This document shows, in pieces, positions 1 to 6,624 of a stretch of 8,113 nucleotides of DNA (positions are counted from its first letter, which is position 1; the number at the start of each line of letters is the position of its first letter). Source of the stretch: an uncultured Prochlorococcus sp. (lineage in GTDB: Bacteria; Cyanobacteriota; Cyanobacteriia; PCC-6307; Cyanobiaceae). The notes under the pieces are model-generated. The model was not told the origin of the DNA, ran no database searches, and saw only the letters and a list, made by a program, of their open reading frames with translations. The translations under genes and the position numbers were made by a program. The DNA is taken from assembly GCA_902600395.1 (NCBI GenBank), contig CACKJL010000036.1:1-8113 (forward strand), in the 5' to 3' direction.

Positions 1-18
1 ATAAATAAATCTGTAGGA

Positions 19-1437
19 TCAATTTTTCTTTAATCGATTTTTGATTAAATATTCTGCAATTTGTAGAGTGGCAAAACAATCATCTTTGTTATATTGGATA
101 ATTTTCTTTAAAAATATTTGGTTTTCTGTAATTTGATATTGAATCCACCAATAAAGTGCTCTAGAGCCACTTACATTTTTCTGCGCCCATTCAAATCCAA
201 GCCAATTAGAAACATTTTTTAAGCCATAGTTTTTTAGTGGTAATATCCAAGACTTTCTTATTAAGGTATGTAAGTCAATAAATCTGGAGGATAGTGAATC
301 AATTTCTTCAAAACTAAAATTTAGTTCTTTAGCAATATTAATTATTGATATTTTTTCAGTTTCTCCGTAATGTAAAACTGGCCATTCCTTTTGTGAAAAA
401 AGTATTTCAATAATTTGCCTGTAAGATTCTCCTTTATTGTTTTTAAGATTTAAGATTGGTTCATAAATAAGATCTTCTTTTTTTATAGACAAATTATTTA
501 CTTTTAAAAATCCATATAAAAAATCATGCTTTTCATCTGGATTTGACTCAATATCAAATATATAAAATCCCGAACATATTTTTTCTAATAGATCTTCCGT
601 ATTATTTTTATTAGAAATGAAATATGGTTCTCCAGAGATATATGCTTGTGCTTGCTTTACAAATATGGATGCTTTTTCATACTTCTGATCTTTGAATTTA
701 GATAATTTCTCCCCAAGTTGTTTTTCGCTGTACGAAGCTAATGTTTGGGTATTAGTTATTCCATTTGCTTTGAGTAACGAGGCCGTTTTGGACCCTATTC
801 CATCTATATCTGTTAGATATCCATTTTCTTTTGCTTCTTTGTTACAAAATTTTTGCCAGGTACAAATAGTACATTTTTTTCTATCTTGAGTTATTTCTGG
901 TATGGGTCCCTCCAAGCAATCATTCAAATTTAATAAAACATTTAAAACTTTTTTTCTTAATTTTTTAGTTAAATAAATTTCTTCAACTTTAACTTTTTTA
1001 TAAAAAGTTGAAATTACTAATCCTTTCTCAATTTTAGATTCTTGAAAAGATTCCAAAAGCATAGAACAAAAAGCTAAGTCGAATAAATGTTCTTTAGTTG
1101 TTTTGTGGCCTAACTTATAAACAGCAGGTAAATATTTATATTGTCCCCATTTACTTTTACCTTTAGTCTTTAAAAGTAGTTGTGGAAGTATCTCTGCGTT
1201 TATATTTTGGAAAAGATTTCCTTTGATTTTTAATCCAATTACCCCTTGATAACCATTTTCGCAGGCTTTTAATCCTGAATATATTTCACCATTACAAAAT
1301 TCAGAGAAAATTTGAAACTGATTAATTTTATCTATAGCTTTATGGGGGGACCAAACTTCATAAGATTTTTTACCCTTAAAATCGAGCCATGCTTTTCTTT
1401 TGCATCTTGTAAAACTTTTTAAATGAAGAGAATTCAA
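19..1437 (-). CDS. TM0106/RecB-type putative nuclease with Cys cluster, HhH and RNase H-like exonuclease domain
   Basis: A 472-residue protein with three recognisable parts. The N-terminal ~200 residues resemble the Cas4/AddB-like RecB nuclease fold: Cys12 sits in TRCKRKAWL, and a CTICTWQKFC segment supplies Cys189, Cys192 and Cys198, the spacing expected of a 4Fe-4S cluster that ties the two ends of such domains together. Residues ~208-236 (DGIGSKTASLLKANGI) form a helix-hairpin-helix DNA-binding motif. Residues ~291-466 look like an RNase_H_2 3'-5' exonuclease domain: FDIES gives Asp295 and Glu297, FIDLH gives Asp388, and YNKDD near 449-453 gives the last acidic residues. No helicase motifs are present. 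A role in DNA processing or repair is inferred; the real substrate is unknown. The start is TTG: no ATG occurs before residue 126, and an in-frame stop lies at 1465-1467. No clear Shine-Dalgarno is seen. The acidic residues of the N-terminal nuclease appear replaced (Gln86, Val106). Confidence 0.85.
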   Translation of the reverse strand: MNSLHLKSFTRCKRKAWLDFKGKKSYEVWSPHKAIDKINQFQIFSEFCNGEIYSGLKACENGYQGVIGLKIKGNLFQNINAEILPQLLLKTKGKSKWGQYKYLPAVYKLGHKTTKEHLFDLAFCSMLLESFQESKIEKGLVISTFYKKVKVEEIYLTKKLRKKVLNVLLNLNDCLEGPIPEITQDRKKCTICTWQKFCNKEAKENGYLTDIDGIGSKTASLLKANGITNTQTLASYSEKQLGEKLSKFKDQKYEKASIFVKQAQAYISGEPYFISNKNNTEDLLEKICSGFYIFDIESNPDEKHDFLYGFLKVNNLSIKKEDLIYEPILNLKNNKGESYRQIIEILFSQKEWPVLHYGETEKISIINIAKELNFSFEEIDSLSSRFIDLHTLIRKSWILPLKNYGLKNVSNWLGFEWAQKNVSGSRALYWWIQYQITENQIFLKKIIQYNKDDCFATLQIAEYLIKNRLKKN

Positions 1438-1481
1438 ATTTTTTTTTATGGGCGGTTTTAAAATTTACTCATATAAATTAG

Positions 1482-1491
1482 TATAGATAAT
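1482..1491 (+). promoter_or_regulatory. Candidate -10 box for the phosphohexomutase-rdgB operon
   Basis: TATAGATAAT lies in the 80-bp divergent gap, about 27 bases before the TTG start. Either TATAGAT or GATAAT could act as the -10 hexamer; TTTACT at 1464-1469 is a poor but possible -35, 16 bases before GATAAT. In so AT-rich a genome such words are common by chance, so support is mainly positional. Confidence 0.3.
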
Positions 1492-1502
1492 TAAAAGAAA
1501 TC

Positions 1503-1507
1503 AAGGA
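1503..1507 (+). promoter_or_regulatory. Ribosome binding site that supports the TTG start at 1518
   Basis: AAGGA ends 10 bases before the TTG codon. With an in-frame TGA at 1512-1514 and the conserved FGTDGWRG motif starting at residue 11, it makes TTG the only reasonable start for the mutase. Confidence 0.5.
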
Positions 1508-1517
1508 AATTTGAAAT

Positions 1518-2972
1518 TTGACAGCTGATAAATTAGATAAGATAAAATTTGGAACTGATGGTTGGAGAGGAATTATTGGTTTTGACTTTAACCTGTCCAA
1601 TCTTTCAAGAGTTGTTGTCGCTTCATGTCAGGAGTTGCATTATCAATACTATAAAAAAGTTAATTCAAAGAAAATTATTATTGGATATGATCGTAGATTT
1701 ATGGCTTGTGAATTCGCCAAGCAAATAGTGCCTTTTGTAAGAGGATGTGGTTTCGAACCGATCTTGTCTGATAGCTTTGTTACAACACCATCTTGTAGTT
1801 TCTATGCCAAAGAAGTCGGTTGTCTTGGAGCGTTAGTAATTACAGCAAGTCATAATCCATATAATTGGCTTGGTCTGAAAATAAAGAGCTTTACTGGATG
1901 TTCTGTTGACGAATCTTTTACAAGTGAAGTTGAAAAAAGATTAATGCTTGGAAATTCAATTGAAAAAATAGATGGGATTAATGAATTGGTAGATATTAAG
2001 AAATTTCATTTAGATAGAATTAAATCACTTTTTGATATTGACTATATTTCCAAGAGATTAAAAAAAATGAAATTGAGAATTTTTGTAGATTCTATGCATG
2101 GTTCAGCTGCAAATTGTATGGCTGAGATTTTTGCTTCTAATGATTTAGAAGTTATTTCAGAAATTAGGAAAGATGCTGATCCTTTTTTTGGAGGAAAACC
2201 TCCTGAACCTCTTTTGAATTATGCAGATGATCTAAAACAAATACTAATGAAAAATTCAACAAATGAAGTGAAAACTTTAGGAATTATATTTGATGGTGAT
2301 GGTGATAGAATTGCGGCAATTGATGAAAAAGGAAGATACTCTAGTACTCAAGATTTACTCCCATACTTTATAAGCTATTTGGGCGAAATTAAAAATAATT
2401 CTTATCCAGTTTTAAAGACTGTTAGTGGTTCAGATATTATTAAAAATATATCAGAGAGTCAAAATAGAGATGTTTTTGAACTTCCAGTTGGCTTTAAATA
2501 TATTGCTGAAAAAATGATTAAAGAAAAAATATTTATTGGAGGAGAGGAATCTGGGGGAGTTGGTTTTGGTGACTTTATGCCTGAAAGAGATGCTCTATAT
2601 GCAGCGATGGTTTTATTAAATGGAATTGCTGAAAAATCTCAATATTTATATGAAACCTTAGATGAAATTCAAGAAGATTTTGGGCCAAGTTTTTATAAAA
2701 GAATTGATATTAAATTTCCAAATCAGTCAGAAAAAAATAACGTAAAAGAATTTATTATAGATAATATTCCTGAGAATATTAATAATCACAAGTTAAAAAG
2801 TATCTCAAAGATCGATGGAATAAAGTTGAGAATTGATAAAAATTTTTGGCTTCTTTTTAGGTTTTCAGGAACGGAACCTCTTTTAAGGTTATATTGTGAA
2901 GCACCCAAAGAGTCTTACCTAATTGAGGTATTAGAGTGGGGTCAAGAATTTATAAATTTGGTAGGAAATTAA
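1518..2972 (+). CDS. Phosphoglucomutase/phosphomannomutase (alpha-D-phosphohexomutase family)
   Basis: A cytoplasmic phosphohexomutase of 484 residues that interconverts hexose 1- and 6-phosphates through a phosphoserine enzyme. All four family loops are present: the N-terminal KFGTDGWRG (10-18), the active-site TASHNP (109-114, phosphorylated Ser111), the magnesium loop DGDGDR (259-264), the sugar loop GGEESGG (341-347) and the phosphate-binding RFSGTEPLLR (448-457). The GEES form of the sugar loop resembles phosphoglucomutases (E. coli Pgm has GEESAG) more than PMM/PGM (GEMSGH) or GlmM (GEQSGH). Glucose phosphate, feeding glycogen or sugar-nucleotide synthesis, is therefore the favoured substrate, but this is inference. 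The start must be TTG at 1518: a TGA lies in frame at 1512-1514, the next Met is residue 62, and starting there would remove the FGTDGWRG motif. rdgB follows two bases after the stop, so the two are probably one transcript. Confidence 0.93.
   Translation: MTADKLDKIKFGTDGWRGIIGFDFNLSNLSRVVVASCQELHYQYYKKVNSKKIIIGYDRRFMACEFAKQIVPFVRGCGFEPILSDSFVTTPSCSFYAKEVGCLGALVITASHNPYNWLGLKIKSFTGCSVDESFTSEVEKRLMLGNSIEKIDGINELVDIKKFHLDRIKSLFDIDYISKRLKKMKLRIFVDSMHGSAANCMAEIFASNDLEVISEIRKDADPFFGGKPPEPLLNYADDLKQILMKNSTNEVKTLGIIFDGDGDRIAAIDEKGRYSSTQDLLPYFISYLGEIKNNSYPVLKTVSGSDIIKNISESQNRDVFELPVGFKYIAEKMIKEKIFIGGEESGGVGFGDFMPERDALYAAMVLLNGIAEKSQYLYETLDEIQEDFGPSFYKRIDIKFPNQSEKNNVKEFIIDNIPENINNHKLKSISKIDGIKLRIDKNFWLLFRFSGTEPLLRLYCEAPKESYLIEVLEWGQEFINLVGN
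2963..2966 (+). promoter_or_regulatory. rdgB: Ribosome binding site deciding the rdgB start
   Basis: AGGA inside the last codons of the mutase gene stands 8 bases before ATG 2975. It supports that ATG over the upstream in-frame GTG at 2936. Confidence 0.5.
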
Positions 2973-2974
2973 GG

Positions 2975-3550
2975 ATGAAAAACTTATTTTTAGCGAGTAA
3001 GAATAAAGGTAAAATTGAAGAATATAAGAAATTGCTTGCTGGAGTTAATTGTAAATTGTTACTCCAGCCAGAATCATTAGAAGTTGAAGAGGATGGACTG
3101 ACATTTAGAGATAATGCAATTAAAAAAGCGAGTGAAGTTTCGAGAAAAACGAATAATTTTTCAATAGCAGATGATTCAGGAATTTGTATTGAAGCATTAG
3201 GTGGTAAGCCTGGCATTTACTCATCTAGATATGCAGAAAATGATCAGAAGAGAATTGAACGAGTTTTAAGAGAACTTGATGGAGTTCAAAATAGAAGTGC
3301 TTTCTTTATTGCTAATATTTGTGTTTGTTCCCCAAATGGCGAAGTGATTTTTGAATCTGAGGCCAAATGTCATGGCAATATTATTTTTAACCCCAGAGGA
3401 AAAAGTGGTTTTGGGTATGACCCAATTTTTGAGGAGAGTTCTACCAGATTAACTTTCGCAGAAATGAATAATGATACTAAAGACTCTTGTAGTCATAGAG
3501 GTAAAGCATTAAAAAAAATTATTCCAGATTTAATTGAAATTTTTTCTTAA
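2975..3550 (+). CDS. rdgB: RdgB/HAM1 XTP/dITP pyrophosphatase
   Basis: A 191-residue Maf/HAM1-superfamily enzyme that hydrolyses non-canonical purine triphosphates (dITP, XTP, ITP) to the monophosphate and pyrophosphate, keeping deaminated bases out of DNA and RNA. Family landmarks are all visible: LASKNKGKIEEYKK (6-19) binding the triphosphate, Glu39-Glu40 and DNA in FRDNAIKKA (45-52), IADDSGI (64-70) with the catalytic/metal aspartates, GKPGIYSSRYA (78-88), GKSGFGYDPIF (142-152) and SHRGKAL (173-179). The reading frame is open upstream to a GTG at 2936, but ATG at 2975 is chosen because the family starts within a few residues of the first strand and the longer form would overlap the mutase gene by 37 bases. 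AGGA at 2963-2966 is well spaced for this ATG. It lies two bases after the phosphohexomutase stop, and its own stop is two bases from the end of the convergent carotenoid oxygenase gene. Confidence 0.95.
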   Translation: MKNLFLASKNKGKIEEYKKLLAGVNCKLLLQPESLEVEEDGLTFRDNAIKKASEVSRKTNNFSIADDSGICIEALGGKPGIYSSRYAENDQKRIERVLRELDGVQNRSAFFIANICVCSPNGEVIFESEAKCHGNIIFNPRGKSGFGYDPIFEESSTRLTFAEMNNDTKDSCSHRGKALKKIIPDLIEIFS

Positions 3551-3560
3551 ATTCAATTAA
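3530..3560. terminator. 9-bp perfect inverted repeat across two convergent stop codons; possible bidirectional terminator
   Basis: TTAATTGAA (3530-3538) and TTCAATTAA (3552-3560) are exact reverse complements with a 13-base loop; two further pairs (3540/3550, 3541/3549) can form after one mismatch. The hairpin contains the rdgB stop (3548-3550) and the opposing carotenoid oxygenase stop (3553-3555). The stem is AT-rich (one G-C pair), so it is a weak intrinsic terminator. On the minus strand a run of eight T follows some 11 bases later, from the A8 run at 3511-3518; on the plus strand no T-run follows. Folding in either RNA is plausible; termination is inference. Confidence 0.35.
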
Positions 3561-5037
3561 CCCAAGATCCATGAAGGCCATGAGGAATTGAAATGGGTAA
3601 TTCATAAACAGCTAATTCTTTTAATTCTTTTGCGTCTAATATCACTAAATCGCTTCCTCTTCTTTCTCCGTTCCATAGAAGTATAAATAAAAATCCCTCA
3701 TCTTCTTTTGAAGAGTTTTCTGATGGAACCATAATTGGTTCACTAACAAATCCACTTGGACCTGCTGACCAAAAAATCTCTTCCTTAGAAGTTAAATTTA
3801 TTTTTTTTATTGCTTGAAGTGGAGCGTTCCCCAGCTTTTGAGATGTGCTTGCCATCCAACTAAAAGTTGCTTTTAATCCTAAGTTTTTAGGATTAACTAC
3901 AGCAAATTCACAACATTGTTCACTGAAAGTTTCAAGTTCAAAAGTTTTTGTCTTTAGATCGATAATTGATCTTTTCAGTTTTCCTTCTGGATATTTATCA
4001 AAGTCAATATCCCTAAAATTCTCATCTGGACCAACTGATGGGAAGTCATCATAAAAAATACTATCTAATACGATTTTGGAATCTTTTTCAAATGCGTTTA
4101 CATGATGAAAAACGAATCCTTCTGGAGCATCTATTGTTAAAGGCGGCTGTCCTCTAAATAATCCACTTTCTCTGGGGATGATAAAAAACTTTGCCTTTTT
4201 ATTTGGGTTTGACTTTAGACATTGTGCGGCTCCTCTTTGACCCATTACAAATGGAAGAGGATTGAAATCAATAGCATTCTGTAAAAATATTGCCCAATTA
4301 GTTGTAATTGCGAAATCATGAAGGAATGCAAAGCCATTAAAGTTATCTTTTCTGTCAAAAATGAGCTCTCCAGAATTTGTACCAGCATTATCAAATTCCA
4401 TTAATCTGATGGTACTTTTTGGTCCGGTTTGTACTCCAAAAGTGACTAAAAGTTCTGAAGATGCATTTGAGTTTAGGTCTATTTTGGGATGAGCACTGAA
4501 TGCTTCGTTAGGCTTGAGTACTCCTTTTAATGTTGTTAAACCAAAAGTTTCAAGACTATCAGGATCCATTGCATGTGGACCTGCTGCTTCCCATAATGCG
4601 AGAATTTCATCTCCTAATTTAATGACATGTGTATTAGCGATATTCTTGAATTTTAGATCTAATGCATTATTTAAAATTCCTCCAGTTTTTTGTGTTCCAA
4701 AAACACCTCTATAAATAAATTTATCTATTTTTTCTTCTTCCAAATAGCCTTTAGTTTTAACAAATCTATTTGTTAATAATGGCTGACCATTTTCGAATTT
4801 TATGGATGTTATCATCCCATCGCCATCAAATGGATGATGAACCCATTGTCCACCTCTCTCTAATATTCCTGGTCCATTTCTTAATAATGTTCCATTTAAA
4901 TTTTTAATATTATTACCTTTGCTAATTTTCAGAGGCTCTTTAGTTAGCTCCTTTTCTACATTTTGATAAGCACTTGACCAATCTTCTTTTTTAAAAATTT
5001 TAAATTTATCAATTTTTTTATCTTGTAAATTAGTCAC
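3553..5037 (-). CDS. Carotenoid oxygenase (RPE65/apocarotenoid cleavage family)
   Basis: A 494-residue non-haem iron(II) dioxygenase of the carotenoid cleavage family, which breaks a polyene double bond of a carotenoid or apocarotenoid to give aldehydes or ketones. The four iron-binding histidines are present in order: AHPK (His183), LHDF (His240), FHHVNAF (His311) and GLHGSW (His489), very near their positions in the roughly 490-residue Synechocystis apocarotenoid oxygenase. The outer-shell glutamates also appear kept: LWEAAGPH (Glu150), CCEFAVVNP (Glu377) and SEPIMVP (Glu433). The N-terminal signature NGTLLRNGPG...FDGDGM (48-75) is typical. No signal peptide is evident; contact with membranes through a hydrophobic patch is usual in the family. 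The exact substrate and cleavage site cannot be read from sequence. The start is GTG at 5037-5035: an in-frame stop lies at 5053-5055, no ATG occurs before residue 75, and no good Shine-Dalgarno is seen. It is last in the fabI-hisB order, 72 bases after hisB. Confidence 0.93.
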   Translation of the reverse strand: MTNLQDKKIDKFKIFKKEDWSSAYQNVEKELTKEPLKISKGNNIKNLNGTLLRNGPGILERGGQWVHHPFDGDGMITSIKFENGQPLLTNRFVKTKGYLEEEKIDKFIYRGVFGTQKTGGILNNALDLKFKNIANTHVIKLGDEILALWEAAGPHAMDPDSLETFGLTTLKGVLKPNEAFSAHPKIDLNSNASSELLVTFGVQTGPKSTIRLMEFDNAGTNSGELIFDRKDNFNGFAFLHDFAITTNWAIFLQNAIDFNPLPFVMGQRGAAQCLKSNPNKKAKFFIIPRESGLFRGQPPLTIDAPEGFVFHHVNAFEKDSKIVLDSIFYDDFPSVGPDENFRDIDFDKYPEGKLKRSIIDLKTKTFELETFSEQCCEFAVVNPKNLGLKATFSWMASTSQKLGNAPLQAIKKINLTSKEEIFWSAGPSGFVSEPIMVPSENSSKEDEGFLFILLWNGERRGSDLVILDAKELKELAVYELPISIPHGLHGSWVN

Positions 5038-5054
5038 AACAAAATAATAACTTT

Positions 5055-5061
5055 ATCTATA
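5055..5061 (-). promoter_or_regulatory. Candidate -10 box for the carotenoid oxygenase gene
   Basis: Read on the minus strand this is TATAGAT, the same word as in the mutase promoter candidate, placed in the 72-bp gap between hisB and the oxygenase. It would give a leader of about ten bases before the GTG start. No convincing -35 is seen. If real, the oxygenase could be transcribed separately from fabI-hisB. Confidence 0.22.
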
Positions 5062-5109
5062 TTCGCCAAAAATCAACTGAATTGTGGCTGATTCGAAAAA
5101 ATTCCTATT

Positions 5110-5715
5110 TTATTGTTTTTCTAACATTCCTTTACTGCTTGGAATTGAATCAGATCTTCTTGGATCTATTTCGGTAGCCATTCTCATTGCTCTTGAAAAA
5201 GCTTTAAAGCACGCCTCAACAATGTGATGTGAATTACTTCCTCGTATTTGATTAATATGCAGAGTAATACCGCTGTTATTTACAAAGGCAATAAAAAACT
5301 CTCTTACTAGTTCAGTATCATAATTTCCTATCCTAGGGGCTTTTAATTGAAGATCATAAGATAGATGTGGTCTACCAGAGCAGTCTAAAGTGACTTGAAC
5401 TAATGCTTCATCTAATGGAGCAAAGAAATGTCCAAATCTGCTTATTCCTTTTCTTTCTCCCAAGGCTTTGGAAAATGCTTTGCCTAATGCGATTCCTACA
5501 TCTTCATTTGTATGATGATCATCAATATGAGTATCTCCAATTGCTTTTATTTTTAAATCGAACAAACCATGACTGGATATTTGATGAAGCATATGATCTA
5601 AGAATGGTATCCCGGTATCAATCTCAGAAATTCCATTTCCATCTAAGTTTATAAATACAGAAATATCTGTTTCATTCGTTTTTCTTTTTATTTCAGATTG
5701 CCTTAGAGATGACAT
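5110..5715 (-). CDS. hisB: Imidazoleglycerol-phosphate dehydratase
   Basis: HisB of 201 residues, the stand-alone dehydratase form without the histidinol-phosphatase domain found in enterobacteria. It converts imidazole glycerol phosphate to imidazole acetol phosphate, the sixth step of histidine synthesis, in the cytoplasm. Visible motifs are IPFLDHMLHQISSHG (36-50), DDHHTNEDVGIALG (65-78) and NSHHIVEACFKAFSRAMR (161-178). The HH and DHH clusters bind the two manganese ions of the active site. Length and both ends match the family. The ATG at 5715 is the natural start; only 21 bases separate it from the fabI stop, so translation from a fabI transcript is likely. Its ribosome site is weak (ACTAAG about 16 bases upstream). 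No other his gene is nearby, consistent with the scattered his genes of cyanobacteria. Confidence 0.97.
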   Translation of the reverse strand: MSSLRQSEIKRKTNETDISVFINLDGNGISEIDTGIPFLDHMLHQISSHGLFDLKIKAIGDTHIDDHHTNEDVGIALGKAFSKALGERKGISRFGHFFAPLDEALVQVTLDCSGRPHLSYDLQLKAPRIGNYDTELVREFFIAFVNNSGITLHINQIRGSNSHHIVEACFKAFSRAMRMATEIDPRRSDSIPSSKGMLEKQ

Positions 5716-5736
5716 ATTTATGCAAAAAAACTTAGT

Positions 5737-6519
5737 TTACATTCCATTAATGCAGTAACCCGCATCAACATAAATTGTTTGGCCTGAAATGCCGCTAGAG
5801 AGATCACTTAATAAAAAAGCAGCTGTATTACCTACTTCTGTTTGAGTGACTGTTCTGCGTAAAGGAGCCTTTTCTTCAACATTGTGAATCATATCTAAAA
5901 TGCCACCTATAGCAGAACTCGCAAGTGTTCTTATAGGCCCAGCACTTATTGCGTTAACTCTGACTTGTTTTTCGGGACCAAGTTCTGCAGAAAGATATCT
6001 TACTGAAGCTTCTAAAGCTGCTTTAGCCACTCCCATCACGTTATAGTTAGGAATCGCCCTTTCTGAACCTAAATAAGTTAATGAGACAACTCCAGCACCA
6101 TCACTAAAAAGTGGTTTTGCTGCTTTACATAAAGGTGCTAACGAATACGCACTTATATTAAGAGCCCTATCAAAACCCTCTGAAGTGGTAGCACTATAAT
6201 CTCCAATCAATTCATCCCTTCCTGCAAATGCTAGGCAGTGAACTAATCCGTCAATTCCCCCCCAATTGTCTTTTATATTTTTAAAGATTTCTTCAATTTG
6301 AGCTGGATTTTGAACATCAAGAGGCAAAAATAATGATGGGTTTAAAGGTTCAGTTAGTTCTCTAACTTTAGACTCGAATCTTCCCTTATCATCAGGCAAA
6401 TATGTGATTCCAAGTTCTGCGCCAGCTTTTGAAAGTTGTTGAGCGATACCCCATGCTATTGAACGATTGTTGGCAATTCCTGTAACAAGAATTTTTTTGC
6501 CAGTTAGATTTAGAAGCAT
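5737..6519 (-). CDS. fabI: Enoyl-[acyl-carrier-protein] reductase (NADH)
   Basis: FabI of 260 residues, a short-chain dehydrogenase that catalyses the last reductive step of each type II fatty-acid elongation cycle, reducing trans-2-enoyl-ACP. The nucleotide-binding segment is GIANNRSIAWGIAQQL (14-29), with the long GIANxxSIAW loop specific to enoyl reductases. The catalytic set is Tyr149 (LTYLG), Tyr159 (IPNYN) and Lys166 (GVAKAAL), matching Tyr146, Tyr156 and Lys163 of E. coli. RVNAISAGPIRTLA (187-200) and the C-terminal GQTIYVDAGY (246-255) are also classic. At the place of E. coli Gly93, a triclosan-contact position, there is Ala97 (HCLAFAG). The ATG at 6519 matches the family N-terminus (MLxLTGKKILVTG). 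The strongest Shine-Dalgarno-like word, AGGAGA at 6546-6541, lies 21 bases upstream, too far for normal use. It is first in the fabI-hisB-carotenoid oxygenase order and divergent from the redoxin gene. Confidence 0.97.
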   Translation of the reverse strand: MLLNLTGKKILVTGIANNRSIAWGIAQQLSKAGAELGITYLPDDKGRFESKVRELTEPLNPSLFLPLDVQNPAQIEEIFKNIKDNWGGIDGLVHCLAFAGRDELIGDYSATTSEGFDRALNISAYSLAPLCKAAKPLFSDGAGVVSLTYLGSERAIPNYNVMGVAKAALEASVRYLSAELGPEKQVRVNAISAGPIRTLASSAIGGILDMIHNVEEKAPLRRTVTQTEVGNTAAFLLSDLSSGISGQTIYVDAGYCINGM

Positions 6520-6545
6520 TTTGTTTATTATTTCTATTATTCTCC

Positions 6546-6551
6546 TATATA
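6546..6551 (-). promoter_or_regulatory. fabI: Candidate -10 box for fabI
   Basis: TATATA on the minus strand, 26 bases before the fabI ATG, in the 105-bp divergent gap. Transcription from it would begin near 6539 and leave a leader of about 20 bases. The AGGAGA word at 6546-6541 would then lie mostly upstream of the start site and not act as a ribosome site. No clear -35. Confidence 0.27.
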
Positions 6552-6563
6552 AAAGTACCTATC

Positions 6564-6590
6564 TTTACGGATTACTGCAAAATATACAAT
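6564..6590 (+). promoter_or_regulatory. Candidate promoter for the redoxin gene
   Basis: TTTACG (6564-6569) as a partial -35 and TACAAT (6585-6590, within TATACAAT) as a good -10, 15 bases apart. Transcription would start near 6597, about 28 bases before ATG 6625. This is the best-looking promoter in the window, although the spacer is shorter than the usual 17. Confidence 0.4.
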
Positions 6591-6624
6591 AATTTTCAAA
6601 TATCAAAGAATTTTTAACTTGAAC

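Noticed and set aside
692..889. 65-codon plus-strand open frame opposite the nuclease gene
   Set aside because: It lies wholly antisense to a well-supported gene, has no ribosome site or recognisable motif, and is what chance frames look like in this base composition.
1439..1447. Run of nine T just before the nuclease start, as a possible phase-variation switch
   Set aside because: It lies upstream of the TTG start, and runs of this length are common in so AT-rich a genome; no frame-shift consequence can be shown.
2936..2974. Longer rdgB form starting from GTG at 2936
   Set aside because: The extra 13 residues overlap the mutase gene and are not a family feature; ATG 2975 has a well-placed ribosome site.
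2950..3216. 88-codon minus-strand open frame opposite rdgB
   Set aside because: Antisense to conserved rdgB motifs; serine/leucine-rich product typical of a shadow frame.
5038..5109. Imperfect inverted repeat AATCA...TGATT in the hisB-oxygenase gap as terminator or operator
   Set aside because: Only five pairs with a mismatch and a large loop; no T-run after it. Not above chance.
5403..5654. 83-codon plus-strand frame inside hisB
   Set aside because: Complement of the metal-binding His/Asp region of hisB; the Leu/His-rich product is an artefact of that.
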